Below, piece after piece: positions 34,485 through 42,706 of a DNA stretch of 64,000 nt. This DNA comes from Seonamhaeicola sp. S2-3 (GTDB lineage: Bacteria; Bacteroidota; Bacteroidia; Flavobacteriales; Flavobacteriaceae). The notes under the pieces are model-generated. The model was not told where the DNA came from and searched no databases. It worked only from the letters and a program-made list of their open reading frames with translations. The DNA is taken from positions 2,801,001-2,865,000 of the forward strand of contig NZ_CP019389.1 of NCBI RefSeq assembly GCF_001971785.1, given 5' to 3'. Positions within the stretch are counted from its first letter, which is position 1, and every line of letters starts with the position of its first letter. The translations under genes were made by a program, and so were the position numbers.

Positions 34485-35531
34485 TTATTGTTTTAAAAAT
34501 TCAATTAATTTTTCTTCAAACAAAATTGGCTCAAAAAGTTTATATAATCTGTCGGCTTCCTTTTTGTATTTTTTTTCAGGTTTTGTAAATATTTCTGGCT
34601 TAAAGTCTTTTAAGTGAACACTTACGTTATTTTTGCTTTCAAATAAACTCCATGTAGCCTTATCTATCCAAGGAGAAAAGATGGCAAATGTATTTAAGTT
34701 AAGCGCTTTGGCCATATTAATAGCGCCGCCCTCATTTCCAATTAAAGCTTTGCAATGGTAACTTATGGCTAGAAACTCTCGTAAGCTTTTGCCAAAAACA
34801 TCAAAAAAAATGGCCGGTTTTGTTTTTTTGTTGCAGTAGTTGAATATTTCTAAAGCAAGCTGCTTTTGTTTGGGTATGTAGTTAAATAAAACTTGACCAT
34901 TTGTTTGTTCTACAATGGTATCGATGACATTAGCCATGTAAGGAGAAGGATAGGTTTTGTTGCTACTGCTACCTAAAACGCTAATCATGAATATGGGAGT
35001 GCTTAAATCTAAACCTCTAGATTGTAAAAAGTGTTTGCTTTCTTCAATTTCGGTATTGGTTAGGTGAATTTTGGGTTTAATATTTAAAGATTCGATGCCT
35101 AAAGGTTTTAGCAGTTGTAGTCTGTTTTCAATAGCTAAGTCTTTAAGGTCATCGGTTGTACGCTTTCTTTTTATGTTGTGGTTGTATAAAAAAGAGGTGT
35201 AAAATTTATGGTAGGATATTTTGGTTTTTGCACCAGAAAAAAGTGTGATGATGTTGCTTGATATTTTTGAATAAACATCAATAACAATATCGTAATTATG
35301 TTTTCTAACCGTTTTCACTAGTTTAAAAAGTTCTTTTTTACTAGTTTCTGCATCTTTGGTAAAAAAAATAAAACAATCTATAAAAGGATTATTTTTTACA
35401 ACAGGATACGTATGCTCATTAATTAAATAGTAGAGTTGAGCATCATTATATCTATGGCGAAGTGCTTCAAACAGTATGCTGCTTGTAAGCACATCGCCAA
35501 TCATTTTTTGTTGTATAACAAGTATTTTCAT
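34485..35531 (-). CDS. Glycosyltransferase family 9 (LPS heptosyltransferase-like)
   Basis: 348 aa GT-B enzyme of the ADP-heptose:LPS heptosyltransferase family. Seen: ILVIQQKMIGDVLTSSILFE at the N-terminus, which is the GT9 acceptor-loop motif, a Rossmann-type YDIVIDVYSK near 95, and the donor-site region ALIGNEGGAINMAKALN near 265 (the GPDTG.MHLA equivalent) followed by IFSPWIDKATW. It acts on LPS inner core at the cytoplasmic face. Its start shares one base with the dapD stop, so the two are translationally close, although functionally unrelated. Confidence 0.88.
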   Translation of the reverse strand: MKILVIQQKMIGDVLTSSILFEALRHRYNDAQLYYLINEHTYPVVKNNPFIDCFIFFTKDAETSKKELFKLVKTVRKHNYDIVIDVYSKISSNIITLFSGAKTKISYHKFYTSFLYNHNIKRKRTTDDLKDLAIENRLQLLKPLGIESLNIKPKIHLTNTEIEESKHFLQSRGLDLSTPIFMISVLGSSSNKTYPSPYMANVIDTIVEQTNGQVLFNYIPKQKQLALEIFNYCNKKTKPAIFFDVFGKSLREFLAISYHCKALIGNEGGAINMAKALNLNTFAIFSPWIDKATWSLFESKNNVSVHLKDFKPEIFTKPEKKYKKEADRLYKLFEPILFEEKLIEFLKQ

Positions 35532-36346
35532 TAAACAGCCACATCATGCTCACGTAAAGCATCGTTTAACGATGTTTTTTTGTTTGTACTTTCTTTACGT
35601 TTACCAATAATTAAAGCACAAGGTACATTATAGGTTCCTGCAGCAAATTCTTTTGCATAACTGCCAGGAATAACCACAGAACGGGCTGGTACTTTTCCTC
35701 TTAATTCAACAGGTTTGTCGCCAGTAACATCAATAATTTTAGTACTCATAGTTAAAACTACACCAGCACCTAAAACGGCTTCTTTTTCAACATGAACACC
35801 TTCAACAACAATACATCTAGAGCCTACAAAAACATTGTCTTCAATAATTACTGGAGCTGCTTGTAAAGGCTCTAAAACACCACCAATACCAACACCACCA
35901 GATAAGTGTACATTTTTACCAATTTGAGCACAACTACCAACAGTTGCCCAAGTATCTACCATAGTACCTTCGTCAACATAAGCACCAATATTAACATAAC
36001 TAGGCATTAAAATAGTACCCGGAGATATGTAAGCACCATGTCTTGCAACGGCATGTGGTACCACTCTTATACCTTTTTCTTTATAACCTGTTTTTAAAGG
36101 TATTTTATCATGAAACTCTAAAGGACCAGCTTCAATGGTTTCCATTTTTTGAATAGGGAAATAAAGAACAACACCTTTTTTAACCCATTCATTAACTTGC
36201 CAACCACCTTCAACTGGCTCAGCTACTCTTAATTCGCCTTTATCTAGTAAATCTATTACGGTTCTTATAGCAGTAGTTGTTTTTTCTTCTTTTAATAGTT
36301 CTCTATTATCCCAAGCTGCTTCAATTGTTTGCTGTAATTCTGTCAT
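35531..36346 (-). CDS. dapD: 2,3,4,5-tetrahydropyridine-2,6-dicarboxylate N-succinyltransferase
   Basis: Lysine/diaminopimelate pathway enzyme that succinylates tetrahydrodipicolinate with succinyl-CoA. 271 aa from the ATG at 36344-36346 (MTELQQTIEAAWDNRE), the normal family length. The frame is open 72 bp further upstream, but the promoter box at 36366-36373 lies inside that extension. N-terminal helical domain, then a left-handed beta-helix of hexapeptide repeats (YVNIGAYVDEGTMVDTWATV, NVHLSGGVGIGGVLEPLQAA, VEKEAVLGAGVVLT). The usual catalytic Asp/Glu region GAYVDEGTMVD is intact. Homotrimeric in known members. Confidence 0.95.
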   Translation of the reverse strand: MTELQQTIEAAWDNRELLKEEKTTTAIRTVIDLLDKGELRVAEPVEGGWQVNEWVKKGVVLYFPIQKMETIEAGPLEFHDKIPLKTGYKEKGIRVVPHAVARHGAYISPGTILMPSYVNIGAYVDEGTMVDTWATVGSCAQIGKNVHLSGGVGIGGVLEPLQAAPVIIEDNVFVGSRCIVVEGVHVEKEAVLGAGVVLTMSTKIIDVTGDKPVELRGKVPARSVVIPGSYAKEFAAGTYNVPCALIIGKRKESTNKKTSLNDALREHDVAV

Positions 36347-36365
36347 TTGTAATTTAATTTTTTGA

Positions 36366-36373
36366 CAAATATA
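36366..36373 (-). promoter_or_regulatory. -7 promoter box TATATTTG of dapD
   Basis: Exact TAnnTTTG on the minus strand, 19 nt upstream of the ATG at 36346; it supports the shorter reading of dapD. Confidence 0.5.
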
Positions 36374-36530
36374 ATAGTATCTATTAAAAAACTCCTTTAA
36401 AGGATAAGAATATAACACGAAAAATAGGGGTGTTTTTAATCGAAAATTAAGAGCTTTTTAAGGAGTGTGTAATGTGTAGAATCCTTTGAAGTAAAAAACA
36501 ATATCGATAAATAGCATTTTAAGTGTATTT

Positions 36531-36563
36531 AATCGGTTAAAAAGCGTATTTAAACGGTTTATC
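36531..36563 (+). promoter_or_regulatory. Direct repeat with 21-bp spacing, LytTR-like operator candidate
   Basis: TCGGTTAAA at 36533-36541 and ACGGTTTAT at 36554-36562 are two half-sites starting exactly 21 bp apart. That is the spacing used by LytTR-domain regulators. They lie about 60 bp upstream of the promoter of the 36677 gene. The half-sites deviate from the textbook consensus at the third base. Confidence 0.25.
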
Positions 36564-36645
36564 GATGTTTTTAATACGGTGCTCTAATAAACGAAAATTC
36601 CATGTTCTACAACTAATTTTTTGCGCCCTACCTACAGTCTAGGTA

Positions 36646-36653
36646 TATATTTG
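36646..36653 (+). promoter_or_regulatory. Promoter of the small secreted protein gene (TATATTTG box)
   Basis: Exact TAnnTTTG 23 nt before the ATG at 36677, with TTTTTTG about 22 bp upstream as a possible -33 element. Confidence 0.5.
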
Positions 36654-36676
36654 AGCTATCAAAACAACTCAAGTTA

Positions 36677-36985
36677 ATGAAAACAAGATTTTACATATTA
36701 TTAGTTTTAGTTTTAAGTTTTTCTTTTACAGAAGCTCAAAATACAACAGAAGTAAGTGTTGAAACTATTAAAACAGTATCTGTTTCTCAAGATAATAATG
36801 ATGAGGTTGTAGTTAATGATACTTTAAACACTACAAAAGAAGGCGTATTATTAATTAGCGAAGATGAGTTAAGAGAATCAATTGCACGTACTGCTAGTGA
36901 TATTAGAACGTATTTCAATAAAATGAGAAATGTTGACAATATTAAATTATTATTTCCTAAAATGAATAAAGCTAAAAAAGCTTAA
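36677..36985 (+). CDS. Small secreted hypothetical protein (102 aa)
   Basis: Not recognised. Signal peptide at residues 1-20 (hydrophobic LLVLVLSFSF then TEAQ, with signal peptidase I cleavage after Ala). Mature part is about 82 aa, with a low-complexity acidic/Val-Thr N-terminal half and a helical C-terminal half (SEDELRESIARTASDIRTYF, ending in a KMNKAKKA basic tail). Has its own promoter and a terminator after it. Periplasmic or secreted; function unknown. Confidence 0.7.
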   Translation: MKTRFYILLVLVLSFSFTEAQNTTEVSVETIKTVSVSQDNNDEVVVNDTLNTTKEGVLLISEDELRESIARTASDIRTYFNKMRNVDNIKLLFPKMNKAKKA

Positions 36986-37018
36986 TATTTATAGTATATT
37001 AATAAGTAGGTTAAACTT

Positions 37019-37050
37019 AAAAGGCTGTCTGTAAAAAGGCAGCCTTTTTT
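37019..37050 (+). terminator. Rho-independent terminator after the 36677 gene
   Basis: Stem AAAAGGCTG/CAGCCTTTT with a 12-base loop followed by T residues, 33 bp after the stop codon and just upstream of the ruvX promoter. Confidence 0.75.
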
Positions 37051-37062
37051 ATTTTAATAAGT

Positions 37063-37070
37063 TACTTTTG
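37063..37070 (+). promoter_or_regulatory. -7 promoter box TACTTTTG of ruvX
   Basis: Exact TAnnTTTG 14 nt before the ruvX ATG, directly downstream of the preceding terminator. Confidence 0.5.
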
Positions 37071-37084
37071 CAAAAAACAAATTC

Positions 37085-37495
37085 ATGGCAAGAATTCTAG
37101 CAATTGATTATGGTACTAAAAGAACAGGTTTAGCAGTAACCGATGAGCTACAAATAATTGCATCTGGACTTACTACAGTTAACACAAAAGAGTTAATAGA
37201 TTTTTTAAAAGAATATACAAGTAACGAGCAAGTTGAACTTTTTTTAATAGGAGAACCAAAGCAAATGGATAATACAGCTTCTGAAAGTGAGGTGTATATC
37301 AAAAAGTTTATTGATACTTTGCAGAAAGAATTTCCTAATATACCAATACAACGTGTAGATGAACGGTTTACTTCTAAAATGGCGTTTCAAACCATGATAG
37401 ATAGCGGATTAAAAAAAAATCAAAGAAAAAATAAAGCACTTATTGATGAAATTAGTGCTACACTTATTCTTCAAAGCTATTTATATTCAAAATAA
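37085..37495 (+). CDS. ruvX: Holliday junction resolvase RuvX (YqgF family)
   Basis: RNase H-fold nuclease, thought to act in 16S/pre-rRNA 5' processing and/or Holliday junction resolution. 136 aa, full length. Visible: ILAIDYGTKRTGLAVTDEL at the N-terminus with the first catalytic Asp, FLIGEPKQMD near 57, PIQRVDERFTSKMA near 92 with the second acidic residue, and DEISATLILQSYL at the C-terminus with the last catalytic Asp. It precedes def, an arrangement common in flavobacteria. Confidence 0.93.
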   Translation: MARILAIDYGTKRTGLAVTDELQIIASGLTTVNTKELIDFLKEYTSNEQVELFLIGEPKQMDNTASESEVYIKKFIDTLQKEFPNIPIQRVDERFTSKMAFQTMIDSGLKKNQRKNKALIDEISATLILQSYLYSK

Positions 37496-37520
37496 ATATA
37501 GACAATAAATTATAGTATTG

Positions 37521-37528
37521 TATTTTTG
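37521..37528 (+). promoter_or_regulatory. -7 promoter box TATTTTTG of def
   Basis: Exact TAnnTTTG 21 nt upstream of the ATG at 37550. It overlaps an in-frame TTG at 37526, so that codon is not the start. Confidence 0.5.
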
Positions 37529-37549
37529 CAACTTAATAGTTCAGTACTT

Positions 37550-38140
37550 ATGATTTTACCAATAGTTGCGTACGGCGACGCAGTTTTAAAAAAGAAAGCA
37601 AAAGATATTTCAAAAGATTATCCAAACTTAGATAATCTTATTGAAAATATGTTCGAAACCATGTATAATGCATACGGTGTAGGCTTAGCAGCACCACAAA
37701 TAGGCTTGCCTATTAGGTTGTTTATAGTTGATACATCACCTTTTTCAGAAGATGAAGATTTATCAGAAGAAGAACAAAACAAGCTAAAAGATTTTAAGCG
37801 TGTTTTTATTAATGCCACTATTTTAGAGGAAGAAGGAGATGAATGGGCTTTTAATGAAGGCTGTTTAAGTATCCCTGATGTTAGAGAAGATGTGTTTAGG
37901 CAACCCACAATTACTATTGAGTATTTTGATGAAAATTTTAACAAACACACAGAAAAATTTGATGGTCTAATGGCTAGAGTAGTTCAGCATGAATACGACC
38001 ATATTGAAGGCATTTTATTTACAGATAAACTTTCTAGCTTTAAAAAAAGATTAATAAAAGGAAAACTCAATAATATTTCAAAAGGAAAAATAAATGTAGA
38101 TTATAAAATGCGTTTTCCAAACGAAAAAAAGAAACGATAA
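37550..38140 (+). CDS. def: Peptide deformylase
   Basis: Metalloenzyme that removes the formyl group from nascent N-terminal fMet. 196 aa from the ATG at 37550 (MILPIVAYGDAVLKKKAKDI). The three family motifs are present: GVGLAAPQIG near residue 44, EGCLSIPDV with the metal Cys near 104, and QHEYDHIEG with the two metal His and catalytic Glu near 148. An acidic insert (FSEDEDLSEEEQNKLKDF) sits between motifs I and II, as in Bacteroidota deformylases. Follows ruvX. Confidence 0.95.
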   Translation: MILPIVAYGDAVLKKKAKDISKDYPNLDNLIENMFETMYNAYGVGLAAPQIGLPIRLFIVDTSPFSEDEDLSEEEQNKLKDFKRVFINATILEEEGDEWAFNEGCLSIPDVREDVFRQPTITIEYFDENFNKHTEKFDGLMARVVQHEYDHIEGILFTDKLSSFKKRLIKGKLNNISKGKINVDYKMRFPNEKKKR

Positions 38141-38193
38141 TATTTGCAATACAGTAACAAACAATTGATATTTGCGCTTTTCAAAAAAATAAT

Positions 38194-38625
38194 ATGAGTT
38201 TAGATAAAGTACTTTCAATTTCAGGTAAACCAGGTTTATACAAATTAATAGCTCAAACCCGTGGGGGCTTTGTAGCAGAATCATTAATAGATAAAAAACG
38301 TATTTCTGTTGGTATTCAAAATAACGTAAGTATTTTAAGTGAAATAGCTATTTATACACTTACTGAAGAAGTGCCACTAAAAGAGGTGTTTAGTAAAATA
38401 AAAGAAAAAGAAAACGGTGAGCAAACTTCTGTAAAACCTAAAGATAGTAAAGATAAACTAGAAGAGTATTTCTTTGATGTTTTACCAGATTATGATGAAG
38501 ATAGAGTGTATGCTAGCGATATTAAAAAGGTACTGCAATGGTACAATTTACTTCAGCAACATGATATGCTAGGGTTTTTAGATGATGATGACGATGATAA
38601 AACAAAATCAGACGAAGAAGAATAA
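38194..38625 (+). CDS. DUF5606 family protein
   Basis: 143 aa cytoplasmic protein. The N-terminal block MSLDKVLSISGKPGLYKLIA and GGFVAESLIDKKRISVGIQ define the family; a charged linker (KEKENGEQTSVKPKDSKDK) leads to a second conserved block EYFFDVLPDYDEDRVYASDI and an acidic tail. The order ruvX-def-DUF5606 is typical of flavobacteria. Function unknown; the small beta-barrel-like first half hints at RNA or protein binding, but I see no direct evidence. Terminator follows. Confidence 0.85.
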   Translation: MSLDKVLSISGKPGLYKLIAQTRGGFVAESLIDKKRISVGIQNNVSILSEIAIYTLTEEVPLKEVFSKIKEKENGEQTSVKPKDSKDKLEEYFFDVLPDYDEDRVYASDIKKVLQWYNLLQQHDMLGFLDDDDDDKTKSDEEE

Positions 38626-38630
38626 AATTA

Positions 38631-38657
38631 AAAACCTCCTAATTTAGGAGGTTTTTT
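38631..38657 (+). terminator. Rho-independent terminator after DUF5606 gene
   Basis: Stem AAAACCTCCTA/TAGGAGGTTTT with an ATT loop, then T residues. It closes the ruvX-def-DUF5606 group. Confidence 0.85.
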
Positions 38658-38726
38658 TATATTTTTTTAGTAAGTATTACTAAGGTTTATCGACTCTTAA
38701 CAGATAAATTAATAAAGACTACCCTA

Positions 38727-39398
38727 ATGAAATCACTTTGGTTTTTTGATGATGTAAACCTATTTAAAGTACTGTGTCCACATAAGTTTAAAGCTTATAA
38801 AACGGTACATGATTTTGACTCATATAAAAAGAAAGATTACATTTATTTTGAAGAAGATTCTGCTAACAAAGTGTATCTTATAGAGAAAGGTAAAGTAAAA
38901 ATAGGTTACTACAATGAAGATGGGAATGAAGTTGTAAAATCAATTTTAACACGTGGCGATTTATTTGGTGAAACCGCCATTTTGGGTGAGGATAAAAGAG
39001 AAGAATTTGCACAATCTGTAGATAACTCTACTAGCATATGTCCAATAGGAGTTGAAACTATGTATGACTTAATGAGAGACAATCAAACCTTTAGTCTAAA
39101 AATTTATAAACTCATAGGTTTTAAACTAAAAAAATTAGAAAGAAGATTACAAATACTTTTGTTTAAAGATGCCAAAACCAGATTGCTAGAATTTTTAGAT
39201 GAATTGTGTTCAGAATACGGATACGATTGCGAAAAAACAGGAGACAAAGTCATACTCCACCCATACACACAAAGAGACATAGCCTCATTAATAGGCACTT
39301 CAAGGCCAACATTAAACATTCTTTTAAATCAACTTAAAGAAGAAAATATGATTCAATTTGGCCGTAAAGAAATAAGAATTCATAAAAAAATAGCTTAA
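38727..39398 (+). CDS. Crp/Fnr family transcriptional regulator
   Basis: 223 aa. Cyclic-nucleotide-binding-type beta-roll at about 35-125 (KKDYIYFEEDSANKVYLIEK, GKVKIGYYNEDGNEVV, GDLFGETAILGED), a dimerisation helix, and a C-terminal winged helix with YTQRDIASLIGTSRPTLNIL as recognition region. No Fnr-type iron-sulfur Cys cluster at the N-terminus. The two residues that would be Arg-Ser/Thr for cAMP binding are not clearly conserved, so the effector is unknown. Next in line is the RskA-like lipoprotein, which has its own promoter. Confidence 0.88.
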   Translation: MKSLWFFDDVNLFKVLCPHKFKAYKTVHDFDSYKKKDYIYFEEDSANKVYLIEKGKVKIGYYNEDGNEVVKSILTRGDLFGETAILGEDKREEFAQSVDNSTSICPIGVETMYDLMRDNQTFSLKIYKLIGFKLKKLERRLQILLFKDAKTRLLEFLDELCSEYGYDCEKTGDKVILHPYTQRDIASLIGTSRPTLNILLNQLKEENMIQFGRKEIRIHKKIA

Positions 39399-39435
39399 TG
39401 TTAGGTAGCTAACATTTTTTTAGAACATCACAATT

Positions 39436-39443
39436 TAACTTTG
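39436..39443 (+). promoter_or_regulatory. -7 promoter box TAACTTTG of the RskA-like lipoprotein
   Basis: Exact TAnnTTTG 28 nt upstream of the ATG at 39472. Confidence 0.45.
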
Positions 39444-39471
39444 AAGTATTAATAACTTTAAAAAAAATGTG

Positions 39472-40341
39472 ATGATCAGAAAAGTAATTTTAGCAGTTTT
39501 AAGTATTGGTATTTTAATTGTTTCTTGTAGTGATGATGATAACCCAATGAAAACATCTAGGTTAACCCTAAACCTTGAAGGATTAGAAGCTTTAGGAGCA
39601 GATTTTGTTTATGAGGGATGGATAATTGTTGATGGTAATCCTGTATCTACAGGAACATTTTCTTCGGTTGATTTTCCGCAAACATTTAATGTAGATAAAT
39701 CTCAGTTAAATGAGGCAACAACATTTGTGCTTTCAATTGAACCCGCAGTAGATTCAGATCCAGCTCCAGCAGCAACAAAGATTTTAGCTGGCGATTTTAA
39801 TGGAGATGAAGCTAATGTTACTTCTAACGGAATTGTAGGAGATTTTACTGCTTCCTCAGGAAAATATATTTTGGCAACACCAACAGATACAGACGACACA
39901 AACGAAGAAAGTGGTGTTTGGTTTTTAGATAACTCTAGTGGTTCTGCAGTTGCAGGTTTAAATTTACCAACACTTACAGATGGTTGGAAATATGAAGGGT
40001 GGGTTGTTTTTGATGGAACACCAATTACAACAGGAACCTTTACAGCAGTTAATACAGCTGATGATAATGCAGCAACATCAATGTTTAAAGGAGATGCAGG
40101 TAACGGACCCGCTTATCCAGGAGAAGATTTTTTACAAAATCCTCCTGCAGGTTTAACGTTTCCAACAGATTTAAAAGGAAAAACAGTAGTTATTTCTGTT
40201 GAACCAGACCCAGATAATAGTACAGCACCATTTACTTTAAAGCCTTTAGCCCATATGGTACCTGCAGATGCTATGAACCATACAGCTATTATGATGGAAG
40301 ATGGTCCCGTAAAAAGTTTATCAGGAATGGTTAGCAGATAA
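39472..40341 (+). CDS. Lipoprotein with two anti-sigma-factor RskA-like domains
   Basis: 289 aa from ATG 39472; a GTG directly before it is in frame but unnecessary. Signal peptide with lipobox IVSC (Cys at about 20) and an acidic CSDDDNP start, favouring outer-membrane localisation. Two repeats of one domain: YEGWIIVDGNPVSTGTFSS ... FVLSIEPAVDSDPAP, and YEGWVVFDGTPITTGTFTA ... VVISVEPDPDNSTAP. This strand pattern matches the C-terminal extracytoplasmic domain of RskA-type anti-sigma factors. No sigma-binding domain or sigma gene is present, so an anti-sigma role is doubtful; a sensor or binding role is more likely. Confidence 0.75.
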   Translation: MIRKVILAVLSIGILIVSCSDDDNPMKTSRLTLNLEGLEALGADFVYEGWIIVDGNPVSTGTFSSVDFPQTFNVDKSQLNEATTFVLSIEPAVDSDPAPAATKILAGDFNGDEANVTSNGIVGDFTASSGKYILATPTDTDDTNEESGVWFLDNSSGSAVAGLNLPTLTDGWKYEGWVVFDGTPITTGTFTAVNTADDNAATSMFKGDAGNGPAYPGEDFLQNPPAGLTFPTDLKGKTVVISVEPDPDNSTAPFTLKPLAHMVPADAMNHTAIMMEDGPVKSLSGMVSR

Positions 40342-40383
40342 TGCAAGTTGCTATCTAGAATGATAAATTGTTTTGTAGATTTG

Positions 40384-40411
40384 AAGCATGGTGTTAAAAC
40401 CATGCTTTTTT
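40384..40411 (+). terminator. Rho-independent terminator after the RskA-like lipoprotein
   Basis: Stem AAGCATGGT/ACCATGCTT with loop GTTAAA and a T run. Confidence 0.85.
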
Positions 40412-40484
40412 ATTAAATAAATTCTAAAAAGGTTGTATAAATAACCTTAAGCTTTATAATTTTATAAACAGAAATCTAATCATT

Positions 40485-41045
40485 ATGAAATTCAGAAAAA
40501 TAAAGTTTAAAGACATCATTTTTTTAGTGGTTCTAGCTATTTTAATAATACCGCAAACAAGAAAGCCTATTCAAGTTTTTTTAAATAAAGGATTAGCACT
40601 TATAAGTCCTTCGGTTTTAGCAGAAGAGAAGCAAAAAGAAATCACATCTTATAATTGGCAATTAAAAGATAATCAAGGTAATACATTCAATTTTAATGAA
40701 ACTAAAGGAAAAGTAGTTTTAATAAATTTTTGGGCTACTTGGTGCCCACCTTGTATTGCAGAAATGCCTAGTTTACAAAAATTGTATAACGACTATAATG
40801 ATAAAATTGAGTTTCTGTTTGTTACAGACGATTGGTTTAAAGAAACAAACGCTTTTTTAGAAAAACACAATTATACTTTTAAAGTTTATAGACCAGCTTC
40901 TAATAATGGAATTTTTAAGGTAAATAGCATTCCTAGAACATTTTTAATAGATAAAAACGGAAAAATTATTATAGACGAAACAGGTGCAGCTAATTGGAAT
41001 AGTGATGCTATTAGAAAGACAATAGATGAATTAATTCAACAATAA
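40485..41045 (+). CDS. TlpA-family membrane-anchored thioredoxin
   Basis: 186 aa. An N-terminal uncleaved membrane anchor (DIIFLVVLAILIIPQ) puts the thioredoxin fold in the periplasm. Active site FWATWCPPCIAEMPSL near residue 88, with the WCPPC form used by TlpA/ResA-type disulfide reductases; the cis-Pro loop is NSIPRTFLIDKNGKI near 148. Likely works in thiol-disulfide exchange, for example cytochrome c maturation; a multiheme cytochrome is encoded 5 kb away. A 2-hydroxyacid dehydrogenase follows after 12 bp. Confidence 0.9.
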   Translation: MKFRKIKFKDIIFLVVLAILIIPQTRKPIQVFLNKGLALISPSVLAEEKQKEITSYNWQLKDNQGNTFNFNETKGKVVLINFWATWCPPCIAEMPSLQKLYNDYNDKIEFLFVTDDWFKETNAFLEKHNYTFKVYRPASNNGIFKVNSIPRTFLIDKNGKIIIDETGAANWNSDAIRKTIDELIQQ

Positions 41046-41057
41046 AAAAACAAAACA

Positions 41058-42023
41058 TTGAAAATAGTAGTTTTAGATGGGTACACATTAAACCCAGGAG
41101 ATTTAAATTGGGATGATATAGCTAAACACGGTAGTTTAACCGTATATGATAGAACCCCATATAACAATAAGGCTATTATACAAGCTATAGGCGAAGCAGA
41201 AATTGTTTACACTAATAAAACCCCATTACCAAAAGAAGTTCTAGAACATGTGCCAAATGTTAAATTTATAGGTGTTTTAGCAACAGGTTATAATGTGGTT
41301 GATGTTGAAGTAGCAAAATCTAAAGGTATTTTGGTTACTAATGTACCTGCATATAGCACACAATCTGTAGCACAATTTACTATGGCTTTACTGTTAGAGA
41401 TGTGTCATAATATAGGAAACCACAATGCAGCGGTACAAAATGGAGATTGGGTAAAGTCTAAAGATTTTTGTTTTTGGAACTCACCATTAATTGAATTAGA
41501 AGGAAAAACTTTAGGAATTATTGGTTTTGGACAAATAGGACAAGCGGTAGCCAAAGTAGCGCAAGCTTTTGGACTGAAAATTTTAGTAAACTCAAGAACT
41601 GTAAAACCAGAATTTGAAAGTGATACTTTAAAGTTTGTTGATGTAGATGCGCTTTTTAAAAATTCAGATATAATTAGTTTACACTGTCCGCTTTTTGAAA
41701 GCACCAAAGGCATCATTAATTCAAACAATATTGAAAAAATGAAAGATGGTGTTAAAATCATTAATACAGCTAGGGGAGGACTAGTTGTAGAAAAAGATTT
41801 GGTAAAAGCACTTCATTCAGGTAAAGTTTCAGGGGCTGCATTAGATGTTGTTTCGGCAGAACCTATGTCAAAAGATAATCCATTGTTAAAAGCTAAAAAT
41901 TGTATTATTACTCCACATATTGCTTGGGCTCCAAAAGAGGCTAGAACAAGGTTAATGAATATTACAATTAATAATTTAGAAGCTTACTTAAGAGGTAATC
42001 CTGCTAACATAGTTAGTAATTAA
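41058..42023 (+). CDS. D-2-hydroxyacid dehydrogenase (glycerate/hydroxypyruvate type, TTG start)
   Basis: 321 aa NAD(P)-dependent dehydrogenase. TTG start at 41058 gives MKIVVLDGYTLNPGDLNWDD, matching the HprA-like glycerate dehydrogenase group. Rossmann motif LGIIGFGQIGQAVAKVAQ near 150, substrate/NAD Arg in INTARGGLVVEKD near 235, catalytic Glu in GAALDVVSAEPM near 262 and catalytic His in IITPHIAWAP near 285. All active-site residues are present. Ends convergently with the lycopene cyclase gene, overlapping by 4 bp. Confidence 0.9.
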   Translation: MKIVVLDGYTLNPGDLNWDDIAKHGSLTVYDRTPYNNKAIIQAIGEAEIVYTNKTPLPKEVLEHVPNVKFIGVLATGYNVVDVEVAKSKGILVTNVPAYSTQSVAQFTMALLLEMCHNIGNHNAAVQNGDWVKSKDFCFWNSPLIELEGKTLGIIGFGQIGQAVAKVAQAFGLKILVNSRTVKPEFESDTLKFVDVDALFKNSDIISLHCPLFESTKGIINSNNIEKMKDGVKIINTARGGLVVEKDLVKALHSGKVSGAALDVVSAEPMSKDNPLLKAKNCIITPHIAWAPKEARTRLMNITINNLEAYLRGNPANIVSN

Positions 42024-42706
42024 GATTTCAATTTATTAAAGCTTTGTGTTAAAACTAAATTTAATAAGATAAGAGAAAAAGCATAAACACTATCTTCAAT
42101 AGGAATTGTAAATAGTCTTAAGTTTAAGTTTTCGGCATTATTATACCAAACTACTTCGTTTTCTATAAAACTTCCGGTAAGAATGCCATTCACAATAAAA
42201 AAGGGAATTAGCATTACTAAAAAGGTTAAATAAAACGTACTTAAAAGGTTAAGTTGCTTTTTTATTGAAATATAAATTAGAACAGAGGCAACTAAAAAGT
42301 TTATTAAAGTATACCATTTACTATAATTAAAAATGGCAATAATTAAAAAGCATGCTATTAAAAAATAGCTAATAGTTTTAGTTGCAGCAATGGGGAGTTT
42401 TACATTAGGAAAATAATATAAAAGGGCATAATGAGTAAATACACAAGCATAAGGAATACAAATAAAAAATAGCCATTCTTCAATTGGGAGGTTAAAAAGT
42501 TTAATACCTAAAAAATAGGTGTTGTTAAATCCCCAAAAACCTTCCGAAGTAAAAATAATATCCCAAGGAATAAAAATGAGCATAGATAAAAAAATGCTTA
42601 TAAAGAGGGGTTTCCAAAGTTTATAGAATTTTAGTTTAGGGTGAAAACTAAATAAAAATGGAATACTTAAAGACCCTAAATTTAAAAGTAGGTATAAGTA
42701 ATTCAT
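42020..42706 (-). CDS. Lycopene cyclase domain protein (CrtYc/CrtYd fusion type)
   Basis: 228 aa membrane protein with about seven hydrophobic segments. Two lycopene-cyclase domains in tandem: the PWDIIFTSEGFWGFNNTY block followed by LFNLPIEEWLFFICIPYACV in the first half carries the family PxE(E/D) motif; the second half is more divergent. It closes the rings of lycopene to give beta-carotene. Last gene of the crt operon; its start overlaps the stop of the crtZ-like gene by 4 bp, indicating coupled translation. Confidence 0.85.
   Translation of the reverse strand: MNYLYLLLNLGSLSIPFLFSFHPKLKFYKLWKPLFISIFLSMLIFIPWDIIFTSEGFWGFNNTYFLGIKLFNLPIEEWLFFICIPYACVFTHYALLYYFPNVKLPIAATKTISYFLIACFLIIAIFNYSKWYTLINFLVASVLIYISIKKQLNLLSTFYLTFLVMLIPFFIVNGILTGSFIENEVVWYNNAENLNLRLFTIPIEDSVYAFSLILLNLVLTQSFNKLKS

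Noticed and set aside
39472-40341. Functional anti-sigma factor
   Set aside because: No cytoplasmic sigma-binding segment, no membrane helix beyond the lipoprotein signal, and no sigma gene adjacent.
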